The translations under genes and the position numbers were made by a program. From Amoebidium appalachense (Eukaryota; Ichthyosporea), in assembly GCA_963693365.1 (NCBI GenBank), contig CAVNZM010000003.1, positions 8,370,001 to 8,434,000 of the forward strand: a DNA stretch of 64,000 nt. Reading direction: 5' to 3'. Below, piece after piece: positions 45,861 through 59,440 of the stretch (within the stretch, counting starts at the first letter, position 1; each line of letters begins with the position of its first letter). The notes below the pieces were generated by a model. That model saw nothing but the letters and a program-made list of their open reading frames with translations. It was not told where the DNA came from and did no database searches.

Positions 45861-46716
45861 GACTTTCACGCTCATCATCCGAGAGAAGAAATGTTGTTCA
45901 AGTTTGAAAAAGGGAAGAAAATGAACATGTCAGACGGGTAAAGGAGCAATAATGCTTTCATAACCCGTCTCGTTATTGACAAAGTCGCAGTTTTTCCAGA
46001 TAGCGATTTCAGGGATATTTGACACGTTCATGGTTTGCAGTAACTTTTCACATTCAGTGCTGTTGTACCTGAGAAACCGGTACCAAATGGTGTTTAACTG
46101 GTGTATCTGCTTCATGTATTCTTTGCAGCACATTACACACATCTTGCCAAAAATATGCTTTGTTGCACGAATAACAATAATAATATTAAATCCATTAACG
46201 CAACGATTCATTTATGCAGTCCCCATATCGAGTACGTGCTGCCACGTACACGCACGTTCGAATCAATGTAATTATGCCCATAAATGGTAAGAGCTCTTCT
46301 TTTTTTAGGCATTTGCAAATCGCTACAACAAATAGAATTCTGTATATTTTTTCTATATAGACGTTAAAGATAGCTGCATACATACCTTTATCCAGTAGCA
46401 TCTGCACAACCCTTTCATCCCCCTTGTATGCAGCATTGTGCAGGGGGGTATCCCCCAACTTATTCTGTTGGGTGGCCCCAAAATCAGTTTACGCCCACAA
46501 CAATCTCACAACTCAAAACTTTTTGAATCTCTTCTCCGCATAATACCCCTTCCCTCCAAACCCCCCACCTCTTCTCCCCCCCCCCCCCCCCCCCCCTCCC
46601 CCTTCCCCCAAGGAACTGAATCTCAATGAATCAGTTTTATTTGTCGTACCGAATATACTCCTTCCCCCTTCCCTGCCCCTCGTTCCTCTTCGACTCTTCT
46701 CTTTCTCTTGCTATCC

Positions 46717-46751
<35 letters not shown>

Positions 46752-46941
46752 CTCCCTCTCCCTCCCCCCTCCCTTTCCCCCCCAAAAAGGATAAAAAAGC
46801 ACATTCAATGGTCTCTATCCCCTCCCACGTGCCAATAATGCGCTGTAACCACACCTGTGATCTGTGTGCACCTTCGTCTCTTGTCTCTGCAACCCAAACC
46901 CCTCTCCCTCCCCCCCCCCCCCCCCCCTCTCTCCCCCCCCC

Positions 46942-46973
<32 letters not shown>

Positions 46974-47630
46974 ACATCCTCCCCCCTACTAAGAACTCCG
47001 TTCCAATATTCGATCATGGAATCCCGACCCGATACAGGAAAAAGGAGGGTTTGACATGAAACATCGCCAGGAAAAAAAAAGGGGGAGAGGGGGAGGAGGG
47101 GGGGAGGGGGGGGGGGGAAGGGGGGGGGACGCATCTACGTTACTTTTGCCGGGTAAGGGGGGTGGGGGGTGGTTGGTTAGAGGGGGGGTGGGGGGGGGGG
47201 GTGGGGGGGGAAGGGTTGGTTGAACATGTCCACTAGACATAGGGCACTCCCGTATGTACTAGTGCATGTTTGGTACATGCATGCGAGTGTACGAGTATGT
47301 GTCTGTGTACATGTGTGTTTGAGTGCTCCTATGTGTGCAAGTGTGTATGCACTATCATGCTTGTGTCTGCCTGTGTGTGTACATGTGCCATGTGTGTGCA
47401 CTTGTGTCTGTACTTGTGTCTTTGTGTGTGTTTGATGGACTGCGTCCAAGTACATGCGTGCAAGTGTGTGTGCACTTGTAAATTTGTGTGAGCTTGAGCC
47501 TGTACCTTGCACGCACGTGTGTGCTCGTGTATTCACGTGTGCTGGCGCGTGTGCTTCTATGCTTCTATGTGCGCTTTGTGTGCACATGCACCCATCCGTA
47601 TGTTCTCTATGCTCGCATGTACGTGTATGA

Positions 47631-47728
<98 letters not shown>

Positions 47729-48205
47729 GTGCACGTGCACCCACCTGTATATCGACCTCTATGTTCTTGGTTGCAAGCAGCAATTCCACCACCTGCACAT
47801 GTCCCCCCCGTGCAGCCCAATGTAGGGGGGTACATCCCGCCTTATCCAGGCCATTGGGTGATACACCAGCAGACAATGCCTCTTTGACAAACTCATAGTT
47901 TCCTGCCCACAAAATGTATACATGAGCAATGCTTTCGTGAATAGAATAATAAGCGTGTTACTACTAGAATAGGTGTAACTATATACCAACAATGAGACGA
48001 GCGAAAAGAATAGCTAGCATACATAGAAGGAGAAGAGGGGAACAACGTGCTCTTATGGGTCAAAAAGACCCCATGCCCGCACGAGTGCTATGAAAAAGAG
48101 CACAGAGCGTAGATGAATGTCTTGCCACGTTGAACACACCGTGCTACCCCTTCCCCTGCCCCCATTTCTCCTCCACCCCCCCCCCCCCCCCCCCCCCCCC
48201 CCCAA

Positions 48206-48237
<32 letters not shown>

Positions 48238-49008
48238 GCTCTCCCTCCCTCTCTTTCAACCACAACATATCCATGATGGCATGTTTCAAAAGGGCAAACA
48301 GCATGTAATGCAAAAACAAGCAGAAAAATGAACGGCACCGACCTCTCTTTGCTGCATCGTGAATGGGGTTGGCCACTTCTTCTGCCTGAGCCTCAACTGT
48401 GTGTGCGGGGGATATGTCATATTTATAGTCGATATAACTCACAGTTATGGTGTGCTATATAAGGCGGCTTTCCATTTTTACCTCCGTGCAGTTGCCAGTA
48501 TTGCTTATGGTAACTTTGTTTGCTCCCCCCCCCCCCCCCCCCCTTTTTTTTTTTTCTTTTCTGTTTTCTCTTTTTGTCTATTTTTTTACCAATTCCTGCT
48601 CCATTTTTCCTCGTTCATATTGTCACGGAGGAGAAGCCCTTCCCCCCCACCCCCACCCCTTTATTTTTCTTTTTTTTTTTTTTTTTTTGAAACGCGAACA
48701 CGAACTCAATAGAACTGTCGTCCAAAAGAACATTTACAAGAATAGTCTGATCACACCATATTCCATTTTTAACTGGTGCGAGATCTTCAAAGGTTGTAAC
48801 CTAGCTGGGCCTTAATGAAAACACACACACAGGCACCCACCATAGTTGCTTGGCACCAAACCATCCTTGCCGTTGCAATTTGCCTTCCACCACGCTGGGT
48901 CCGACACAGAGTCGTAAACGTACAAGAGGTCTCCCTCCTCAAAACTAAGCTCGTCAGCCTGAAGAAAAATGAGAAGGGCGGGAGGGAGTTGGGGGGGTGG
49001 GGGAGGGG

Positions 49009-49042
<34 letters not shown>

Positions 49043-49793
49043 GGGGAAAGAGATGCAGCGTTGAGTCAAACAGGTTGTGTTTGTGTGTGCTGTATGTCGA
49101 TGGGGGGGGAGGGAGGGGGGGAAGGGGGAGGGGGGTAGAGAAAGCTGGTCAAAGATGAAATAGCAGTGTTAGGCAAGACAGAGTCAAGAGGAAAGACAAC
49201 GATTAAGCCCAAAACATTATTGTCGGGTGCTTAAGCCTCAAAGAAAAACGAAGCTGTGATGCAACTGGTATTAATTTGATGTTTGAGGAGAGAGACCATG
49301 TTTTAGTGCTAACTGTGTAGCGTCTTGAACAAACAACAAAAAGGATTGGGGCTTTTCAGTGAATGTGAGAATGTGGTGCCTACTTTCAACCCTCCTTTTC
49401 TGAGACACTTTAGGATTCAAAGTACGTATTAGGATACATACTGCAAAGGAACTCTTTGTGTGTTGTGCACCTGAATTCGAGCTCTTAGCACAACACTCAG
49501 ACAATAAACTTTGATCACGCACCTCCCAATCTCCAATCTCAGATCTCTCCGCCTAGTAACGCCTACAACCCCATCCCCATTCCCACCCCTCCCACGCCTG
49601 ACCGCCACTTACTCCAAACCCCTCCCTCTCCCTCTCCTTTATCTTTTTCTACATCTGCATCCGCTGCTTTCAGCTTTACGCAAACAGAAACATGAGATCT
49701 TACCTGCTGGGCCTTGTAGTCAAAGGCAGCCCTGTAGACCTTCACCTGGCCGGGCTTTGCTGCCTTTTTGGGGGGCGGGGGCCTGCCAGCCAT
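44860..49793 (-). CDS. OSTF1: Osteoclast-stimulating factor 1 orthologue (SH3 plus ankyrin repeats)
   Basis: Seven exons join in phase to 210 residues (human about 214): 49704-49793, 48841-48958, 48343-48396, 47745-47902, 46386-46464, 45645-45737, 44860-44900. The N-terminus is Pro/Lys-rich (MAGRPPPPKKAAKPGQVKVY). The SH3 domain spans about residues 16-70, with AAFDYKAQQADELSFEEGD, the WWKA tryptophans and GLVPSNY. A linker (NPIHDAAKRG) leads to ankyrin repeats at about 72-175: NGLDKAGCTPLHWAARGGH, NKLGDTPLHNAAYKGDE and NEEGQTPRDLAS. It ends in the acidic tail typical of the family (EDYGQEDDED) and TAG. OSTF1 is an intracellular adaptor; vertebrate family members link Src-type signalling and SMN/CAPN partners. 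Every intron position fits, so the model is firm. A TAG stop at the conserved end argues that TAG terminates here. Confidence 0.96.
47637..47722. repeat. (GT)n tract in OSTF1 intron
   Basis: About 43 GT units starting 22 bases after the donor of exon 47745-47902, (CA)n on the sense strand. A GTGC/GTGT-rich block extends left to about 47270. Confidence 0.95.
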
Positions 49794-50203
49794 ATTCTCT
49801 GTGTGTTACTATATCCTTTCAAGGCAACGTAAAACCATAACACGTAGCAATTGCAAAAGCCAGCGACACTCTCAAAACAGTGGTGCAAACTTCAAGAGCT
49901 GAAACCAGAAAAACCGAGGGAGGACTGACATACCGTACAACTGGTTTTGCTTTTTCCCGTTTTGTGTAAAATAATAACTATATATGGAAGGTGTTGCGCC
50001 GTATTTGGAAGGTGATTTGCACAAGGTCCGCCGGGTGCCGCTGCCGCGCACATGCATGTAAAACTGAGCGGGCCGTGACAGCGGCCTCAAACTGTTCAAG
50101 TCGACCATACAACGGTAGACAGCTACTGCTTGTTTCCATGTCTGTTTACAGCACCTAATTTATACCAAGCCCGTAGCACAGCTTTTAATAAGGTTTAGGC
50201 AAC
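49794..50203. promoter_or_regulatory. Shared upstream region of two divergent genes
   Basis: OSTF1 starts at 49793 on the minus strand and the Lys-rich gene at 50204 on the plus strand, leaving 410 bases. The stretch contains no homopolymer, unlike nearly every other non-coding segment. A GC-rich core lies near 50025-50090. Co-regulation is inferred from geometry only. Confidence 0.55.
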
Positions 50204-50987
50204 ATGGGGCGGTCCGCCAAGACCCACAAGCGCGTCAAGCGGCAGGGGGGAGCCAAGAAGGAGGTGACGGCCAGCGACGAAGATATGGTGCTGGACGTGG
50301 GCGAGAAGAAGGAGAAGGCCATGCTGAAGAAGAAGGGTGCGTGTTCGTGCTTGTGCATGCCTGCGTGCATGTGTGCGTGCGTATGTGCATGCCTGCATGT
50401 GCGTGCGTCCATACGCGCGTGCCTGCTTCTCTGGGTGTCTGATCGCGCTTGCCTGCCTGTGTGAGGGCGTGCCGGTGTGCTAACTTGCCCGCTTGCGTGC
50501 TTTCCTGCGCGCCTGCGTGCCAAGTGCCAACATCACGTGCTTGACGGGTGGGTGGGTGGGCAGATGGAACTCTGGGCGAATGGGGTCACCCATCATACGG
50601 ACGAGGGGGAACTACGAGGGGGCTGGGGAGGATGGGGGGGTTGGGCGGGTCCGTTGCAAGCAGGAAGGGGGGGGGGGGGGGGGGGCACGCAAGGAGGCGA
50701 GAAAGGCTTGCTGCGGGGGGTATAGCCTTTTCTGGCGGGAGAAGGGGGGGGGGGAGGGGGGGGAGGGGGGGGGGGGGGGTAATCGAGAAATTCCGTGAGC
50801 TAGCGTGACGTTTAAACAACAAGACTGGAGGTTGACAGTCCTGACATTCCGGGCACAAGTTGTTGGGTAACTGATAAGCTGTATACACACCCTTTTCTTC
50901 TTGTTTTTTGAAATTCAAAGACCCAAGTCTGTTTCTTAATAGTGAATAGAGGTCTGGGGTGAAAGGCAGAGAGGGGGCTCTGTACGG

Positions 50988-51018
<31 letters not shown>

Positions 51019-51165
51019 GGTGTGGTTGTGTGAAAGGTGGAGGGGGGGAGGTGGGGGGATTGGGGTTGGAGATGTTTGCTATGAGGTGTATACAGGCAGT
51101 TGTTTGGTGTGGTGTATACGGGAGGTTGAGTGGGCAGGGATGGACTTGGTAGTTTCTCTTATACC

Positions 51166-51196
<31 letters not shown>

Positions 51197-51355
51197 GTGT
51201 GTGTGTGTGGTGTGTGTGTGTGTGTGTGGTTTATGTTAAGCGGAGTTTCTTTTCTGGGTTTATGCCAGTAGGTAAGGAAAGGAAAGCGCCTCTCTGGGGT
51301 AGGGGGGGGGGGGGGGGGGGGGGGGAGTGGTGTGGGTGTAAATGTTTTTTTTTTT

Positions 51356-51386
<31 letters not shown>

Positions 51387-51602
51387 TGCAATTTGTGTAG
51401 GGAGGGGATAATAATTTATGGTTCTTTTTGCAACACGTAAAGCGACATATCCTTACACAGTTACCATTTACCAACAGAAAAAGACGGTGGTGTGCAGAAG
51501 AAAACAGCGCAGTCAAAGCCAAAGAGCGCCTTGCAGAAGGTGCTGCAGAAGGGGAAGGCAGCCACCCAGGCAAAGGCAAAACAGATGGCTGTAGACAAAT
51601 AG
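50204..51602 (+). CDS. Small Lys-rich protein, unrecognised
   Basis: Two exons, 50204-50336 and 51478-51602, join in phase 1 across a GTGCGT..CAACAG intron and give 85 residues. The start is MGRSAKTHKRVKRQ. The middle has a short acidic stretch (SDEDMVLDVGEKKEK) and the second exon is Lys/Gln/Ala-rich (KSALQKVLQKGKAATQAK) before TAG. About 28% of residues are Lys. The basic ends around an acidic middle resemble small nucleolar or ribosome-associated proteins in composition only; I do not recognise a family. The splice join keeps one style of sequence on both sides, and an ATG lies in a good AACATGG context, so it is likely a real gene. The intron holds sense-strand G-runs at about 50670-50780 and 51302-51385. 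Confidence 0.75.
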
Positions 51603-53342
51603 ACTTTCTTGATGCCCCATAAAGGAACAAGCGGCACATTGCGGAAACATTGGTTCAGTTAGTCTCGATGGGGTTTTGGACGGACATCTATGAAACTATG
51701 GCCCGAATCTATGGGGGGGGTTCTACTGTTCAGGGTGAGTGTGGGACACGGAGATAACTACGGTAGCCCTTTACGTTTGTGTTGTGTGTCAGTTTTCTAT
51801 TATGTGCGTCATGTGATTCTGTGAACAACTAGATACCATAGGAAGTGAGCTAATACCTTAGGACGAAAGCGGGAGGGGGGGGGGGGGGGGGGGGGGATTT
51901 ACATACATTTACAGGTATGTCAATAGTAGACCTGCTGTTTTGTAGGAGAGTTGTGAGATTCACTTCCCCTCTCCCCCCCCCCTCCCCCCCCCCCCCCCCC
52001 CCCCCCCCTCATCCCCCCCTTCCCCTCCCAAACACACACATATACACACAAACACATAACCGGGCAAGCACACGACCGGATTAAGCACACATGCCCACGA
52101 ACACTGCTGGGGGTGTGTGGTCTGATATGGGCACCACTGTAACTTGCTCAGAATAGAACTGTGACGCAGGCCGCACAGTAGTCAATGGAATACAAATACA
52201 GATACTCCAACAATACAAATACTATGTGCCTTGGACAAACACCGTAAAGCCCCAAATCTGCGTATGCGTGGGCCAAGGGATGGTCATATGCAACTGAGCG
52301 AGAGTCAAGAATATAAAGGCACCTGTAAATTGCATTCACTCTTTCAGAACTTTCCCTTTCTTGGTGTCTTTTTTTTGGCTTCTGGAACATTGTAAATTTA
52401 TCCATGAGTGGGGTTGGAGGGGGGGGGGGGGGGGGGTTGCAGAGCACGATGCACACATATATGTCGGACAGCACAATGTAGATTGGTTTTTCCTACGAAG
52501 AGCATGAGTATACATCTGAAGCAGAACGAATGGGATCATTGCACTTTATTGGCTGTCCGTGGTGGTGGTGGTGGTGGTGGTGGGATGAGGGGGGGGGGGG
52601 AGGGGGGGGGGGGGGGGGGGGGGGGGGTTTGACCCTTGCCTGTTGCCTGTTCCCTTTCCACTTTTCTCTCTTTGAAAAAAAAAAATAATAAATAAATTGA
52701 AACGACATTGAAGACGAACTGTGAGATCTAGTTTGTAAGACATCGTGTATGTTCCGTGTGACTCGTCTTCTCATGAGTGTGAGGAGTGGCCCGTTGCATG
52801 CGCATGTACATGTATCAAGTACATGTTGCGGTGTGTGGTGTGTGTATACTCCAGTGCAGTGGGGGCCCATTGCACTTTTATCGGCCGCTCCCTCCGGCCA
52901 ATCCAGTGGCACAACATGGGCCCCGTGGGGATATGTACGTATACAGCTAGGTGTAAATAACCCATGTTCATATGGTCATATACTCAGTGACACGGCCATG
53001 GATGAACCAAAACAAGAACATGGCATGCTTGCGCATGAACACCATATAACAACCTTAAAAGTGGCCCTTAGTTCTGTTAACGTTGAAAACAGTTAATTAA
53101 AAGACTTTTCTTTCACAAACGACACAGCCGGTGCCTGCAAGTGAAATATGGGTTGTGCGCACATGCTAACGTTTATATTACCTGAGATAAGTTTCGTGCC
53201 AAGAAAAACTTTGTGACGATTGCGTCACTAGGAGGATTTATATCCCAAGTCCTTATAGATCTGATTACGCAAAGGCTGCCTTACCGCACTATTCCAATGG
53301 CTAGTGTTTGCAATATTTTCACACATTTGGACCCCCCCCCCC

Positions 53343-53373
<31 letters not shown>

Positions 53374-54262
53374 ACAAAATCTACGTTATATTACAATGCA
53401 AAAAAAATGCAAACATTCCTAACTTAGGCAGGGATCATTCCGAAATGCCATAGTATTCAACCCGGGCATGTCACGGTTGTATGAGGCTGTGTGTGCATGT
53501 GCGCGTGTGCCTGTGTGTGTGCTTGCGCATGGCGCGCACGTTTGTGTGTGATCTGTGTGCATATATCACGAGAGAGTGTGTGTTTGTATGCAGAGGGCGG
53601 TAAAAAGGTGGATGGACACCGGAAAAGGGGGGGGGGGGGGGGGGGGGGGACATGCATATAACAATATTTCTTGCATGACCCAAGGCAAGAAAACCCCCCA
53701 CAAAACACCCACAGCTGGCCCAGGAGTATGTAATAATCCAGTGTTCATGCATTCTATTGGTCTGGGCCCGCAGTGGTTGGCAGGTCAGCACCCAGCACGA
53801 ATGGCGCTGCTGATGTTTGTTCTGTCCCTGTGATTGGTGCAATCGCGGAGTTCAACGGTTAATAAGGTGCATTTGAAGGGTTGTAAAAATGGGCAGGTGG
53901 CGAGGGAGGGAATAGGGATTGAATACAGGAACAGTGGGTTCGAGAATGTAATAAGCGTGTGCGGTGCGCAATAAAGAAGCGGGTGAAAGCGACAGGGCAA
54001 AAATGAAATAGGAAAGTTAGAAACACACAGGAGAAAAGGGGGGAGCATGTAGCAGAAGGGAGAGTGCATGCTTGTGTGTGTGTGTGTGTGTGTGTACACG
54101 GTGTGGCGGGGGGAGGGGGGGGGGGGGGGGAAGATCTAGAAGGATTATGGGGGAAATGGGGGAGGGGGCTCGAGAGGGAGGTTAGCTACATTATCACGGG
54201 GTAGCACACTGCCCTGTGTTTGGCCAGAACATGAATCGTTTCATACATACATAGGTACACTG
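51603..54262. other. Intergenic region with G/C-runs
   Basis: Unique sequence with G-runs at 51877-51896 and 52590-52627 and C-runs at about 51975-52010 and 53332-53359. One minus-strand stretch at 52320-52370 (KKRHQERESSERVNAIYR) looks exon-like between an AG and a GTGCCT, but it is isolated and has no recognisable family. No RNA gene was seen. Confidence 0.5.
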
Positions 54263-54275
54263 TTAGGCTTGTGCT

Positions 54276-54314
<39 letters not shown>

Positions 54315-54387
54315 GGGGGATCGGGGGGACGAAATTGGGGAAATGGGGGCAGGGGATTTGGAATAAGGGGGGGGGGGGGGGGCAGGT

Positions 54388-54471
<84 letters not shown>

Positions 54472-55282
54472 ACGTGTGTATGTGTGCGGGGCCGGAGGGG
54501 GGGGGGGGGGGGGGGGGGAAGGGGTATTGCAAACCTTGCAGCAAGCCGCTGTCGTATAGTGTCGTCATGTTTTCTTCCACGGTCTTCCGCAGCTCCTTCA
54601 CCATCACCAATAGGTCATAGGCCGCCTTACGTAGTGACTCCTGAACCACGTGCAAATTTACGTGTGAGCGGGCGGATTTGAAAATGTGTGCCAAGACCAT
54701 TTTAGGCAATGTTGGATTCTGGAAGCCAATTTGGCAAGACAATCTGATTTGAGCGTGGGGGCGGGGGGGGGGGGGGGGGGGGGGGGGGGAGAGGTGGGGG
54801 GGAGGGAACTCCCATATATGGGTCGCCACCCAGCTTCAGATGCCATACTGGGAGATTTTAAGAATGTGGATCCGCCGAGCCAGCTTTTTCAGATTTGCGT
54901 GAAATAAATCTGGAAACTTTCTACTTATAGCAGATGCCTTCTCTTCAGCCCCTCCGCTTCCCTGCGCAACTTATTCGGTTTTTGTAATTATGGTCGTTTT
55001 AGTATATAATCATGCCTGCGACACATTCTTTAACATCTCCGTATACGACCTCTCAGTTGCAACGTGTTCTTTAACACACCTCATGTGCCTCCACCTCATT
55101 TAAAGTCAGCTGCTTTGTGCTCTGGGCTAGTTGGCTCACCACCGTTGCTGTGAGCCGGAGAGTACTGCTGACGTCATCCTGGTATTGTTCCACTGTCTCC
55201 ATGCTGCCTGCTAGCTCTGGTTGGGGTGGACGTGTTAGTATTTGAGGTGGGGGGGGGGGGGAGGGGGAGGTTGAACCGGCCA

Positions 55283-55351
<69 letters not shown>

Positions 55352-58065
55352 GGGAGGAGGGAGGAGAGGGGGAAGGGGTGATACGGATGTGTGTGTGTGC
55401 ATGTGGGGGTGGGGTGGGGGGGTTATGTTTTATATGGACGTGTGTGTGTGTGTGTGTGTATGCGTGTGCGTCTGTGGGGGGGGAGGGTGGGGGGAATACG
55501 GAAGTGTGTGTTTGTGTGTGCGTGTGTGTGTGTGCGTGCGTGTGCGAGTGTGTGTGTGTGTGGGCGCGCACGTGTGTGTGTGTGTATGCTTGTGTGCGCG
55601 CCTGTGTCTGTGTATGTGTGTGTGCGTGTGCGTATGTGGTGTGGTTTGCTGCGGATGCGTGTGTGTGTGTGTGTGCGGGCGCGCCTGTGTCTGGCATGTG
55701 TAAATGTCGGTGTGTGTATGGTTGGGTAAAGGGGGTGGAGGGGAGGAAGGAGGCAGGGGAGAGGGATGGTATGAGGGAGGGGAGGGACTAGGGGAGGGGA
55801 GAGGGGGAGGGGGGGGGGGGAGGAAGAGAGGTGGGGCAGGGGGGGGGGAGGGGAGGGGAAGGGGGGGGGGGGGGGGGGGTCACGATATGGGGATGTGTGG
55901 GGTTGGTACATGTTGGAGCCACCGAGGGTAGAAAGAGGTATTGTGCGTGTGGTGGTCATGGTGGTGGGGGGAGGGGGAGAGGGGGGGGGGGGGGGGGAGG
56001 GGGTGGGTGGGGGAAAGGGAGGCGGGAAGAGGGGGGGGAGGGGGGAGGGGGGCGGGGTTTTGGTGAAATGGGAATGATAAGATTTTAGTCCTGATGGAAC
56101 CAAACCGAGATCGGGCACACGAGGGAGGTTGAACCTTCGGGGGGATGTTGGGGGTGAAGGAATAATCCAAGAGAATCCAGTTGTGGTGAAGGTACAGTCA
56201 AAGAAGAGCAGAAAACAGAGAACGTGCGGAGGGGGATATGGGGTGTAAGTGAGTGTGCAGGGGGGTGGGGGTTGGGGGGTGGAGAAGGAAGAGGGCAAGG
56301 AGGGGAGGGGGAGGAGGAGGGGGCACGGGGAGGAAGGGGGGTGGGGAGGGAGGGGTGGGAGAGAAAAAGGGAAGGGAGGTATGGAAGGGGAAAGGTGGGG
56401 AGGGAGTGGGAGGAAGAGGGGGGAGGGGGGGGGGGGGGGAGGCTCCTTACTGATGAGAGTTTGTGTTGCGCGGATGGCAGCTGTTGATAGGTCGATGTAT
56501 GGGTCGGTCTTCTCTGATAGGTTCTTGATCACTGTGTAGGTGGTGGGTGTGAGTGCATGTTGTCGATAGGGCAGCCATGCAGCGTGCATACGTAAAACAC
56601 AGTGTCTGTTGATAAACTCATGTACACCTAACTACAGCCATAAACACACGCCGTATGGACACCTGCCTAATCCTCTTTCTCCCCCCCTTCGCCCCCCCAT
56701 CCACCCACCCACCTATACCACGTCCACCTCCCCCCCCCCCCCCCCTCACTGCTTAATGCACACATACATAGATAAACATCGACAACTTCTGCATAGGGTT
56801 CATTGGGTGCACATACTGCTTCACGTTTACGATGTCTTCTGTAAATAAATATCAGCATTCGAAAACTCCTCCAAGTGTGTATCTATGTTAAAGAAGACAC
56901 AGCCCGCTAAAGTCTGGTAAGTTGACATTCTTGAAGCTTTGCCCGAAATCTACCTCACACACAAAAGTGACAAGGTTGGGCCCTCCCCCTCCCTCCCCCG
57001 CCCCTCCTCCCCCTTCACCCTCATCCCAACCCTTCTTCCCTTTCTGCCACTCGCTCGCTTGCTGTTTAAGTTCTCGTTTTTGCGATACAAATGCAAACCC
57101 CCAAAACAACACCAAAGACGGAAAGAAGCGAAAATGAAAAAAAGGCGTAAAGCAAAACTCCACGTGACACCAAACACCACCACACATGATGTGTTCGTTC
57201 GATTGTTTTGGGGTCTGTGGAGAACAGAGAGACAGAAGGGAGGATGTGTCTATGCATAGGGGGGGCAAGGAGGTCACGTGACCTGCAGCCAATGAGCGTG
57301 CAGCATTCATGGTTGCCGCCTCGTACGGGGCCACTGCAGCTGCTATGGTGTCCTTCCTCCTCTTCTCAATCTCCTGCGCTAGGCTCTGTGTGCATGCATT
57401 GTTTAGTTCTAGTATAGAACATGGAATATGTTGCTAAATACTCTTATGTGGGTTGGAAGTGTAGATAGCATTCCTCATAGGTTTGTGGCCCGTGTGGCGT
57501 GTGGGTTTGTTTGTTTCCTTCGAGGAAATGGGAGAGGGGGAGGAGGGCAGGGGGAGAGATAAATTTGCGTTCAGGCATAGGGGGAGGCCGGTGGGGGAGA
57601 GGGGGGAGACGGGGGGGTGGATAGATAGGGTAGAGGGTTGCGGGGAAGAAGGACAAGTGGGTATAGAGATGGAGTTGGAGATCACAGTGAAGAGAACGGA
57701 GGTGGTGTGTGTGTGTGAAAAGGGGGGAGGTATGTGTGTGTGTGGGGGGTGAGGGGGTGGTGTGGGGGGGGTGGGGGGGTGGTTGGGGGGGGGGGGGGGG
57801 GGGGGGGGGGGAGGGGGGGGGGGGGAGGAGGGAGGGGGAGGGGGGGGGGGGGGGGGGCAAAGGAGGGAAAGTTGTAACATGATATGATGCATTCACGCGA
57901 GAAAAAAAATTAACAACAAATATGCACGAAAAGAATTTGAACATACGACATACACATACCCGTAAGCGTGTCTTTTCCTGGAAAGTGGGCTCCTTTTCTT
58001 GCCGTGCCTTCTGTGCCCTGTCTTCTTCCGCAGCAGCCCTAAAACGAAAGGTGTGTGTTGGTTTG

Positions 58066-58154
<89 letters not shown>

Positions 58155-58599
58155 TGTGTGCGCTCGCGCACGCGTGTTTGTGTGTGTGTGTGTGTGTGTG
58201 GGTGTGGGTGTTTGTGTGTGTGTGGGTGTGGGTGTGCGAGTGTGTGAGTGTGTGTGTGCGTATTGAGAGGGCGGGGGGAGGGAGGGAGGGAGTGGGTTGG
58301 GGGGATGTAAGAAGTGTAAGTTGCCGCTCAATAAGAACATATATGAAAAAATGGTTTTTCGTGATTCTTATGAGGTGTCTTGTGCCCGGTGGATGAAGAG
58401 TGCTAAAAACACGCCAAATCTGCAAGTATCAGTTTTTAAAATGCAGTTTCCCATTGTTATTTGATGCTATCGTGCCAGGGATGGTACGACAAAAGGAGGA
58501 GTGAGAGATGGGAATAGAAAGGTTCCCAGAGCACAAGGTGCGGGCGGGGGGGGGAGGGGGGAAGAGGAATGTGATACCTGGGTGATGTTGTCTGTGTGT

Positions 58600-58630
<31 letters not shown>

Positions 58631-59409
58631 GGGGTGGAGGGGGGGGGAGGAGGGGGGTGTGGGGAGAAGGGAAAGGGAGAGGGGGGAGAGGGGGGCACCA
58701 GTGGGGAAATCCAGAAATATGAGTAACCCCCATGCATACGGATATGCAGTGGGGGTCTATACACAAATTTTCTGAGGACACACTTTCGAAAGCATTTACG
58801 ATGTGCCTAATTCAATAGAATCCATATTTTTTGCTTTGGTAGGTCATTGGGTGTTTGATTGGGGCAGGAAGACACGACGGAAGGCAAGGAGGAAGGGAGG
58901 AAGGGGCGGCGGGGAGGGGGGAGGGGGGGGGGAGGGGGTGGGGAAGAGAGGGGCGCAGGGGGGAGAGAGATAGAGATGATATACCTTCTTTTCTGGACTT
59001 CATTTAGCAACTCGGCAATGATTCGAGTTTTTTCCTCGGGGGAGAGCCGAGGTGCCTGACTCGAGATTTGCGCTAAAGAGGGATAACGTTTTGCCAATGA
59101 TGAGTTAATGCATTTTCCATGGTGAGTGAACACTCTTTTGTCGTGAGTGGGGAAAGGCGGAAATTTGAAATAGGGAAAGGGCGGGAGGGTTATAGGTTTT
59201 ATATTTCCGCATAGCGCCTAGAAAAAATGGAAACAAGAATTTATTGAAGTGCACGGACTTCAGCTTTTCAAGACGATAGGAAATGGTATTGGGGGAAAAA
59301 AAAAAAAATCGGCAGTGATCTCGTTGTGGGTTGCTACATGAAGATGTGAGGATATTTGGCACACAGAACTGGTGGGTGGGTGGGCGAGTAGGGGAGGGGA
59401 GGAAGGTGT

Positions 59410-59440
<31 letters not shown>

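Noticed and set aside
45930-46211. 93-residue minus-strand frame of natural composition inside an OSTF1 intron
   Set aside because: The flanking OSTF1 exons join in phase without it, human OSTF1 has no counterpart, and no domain is recognisable.
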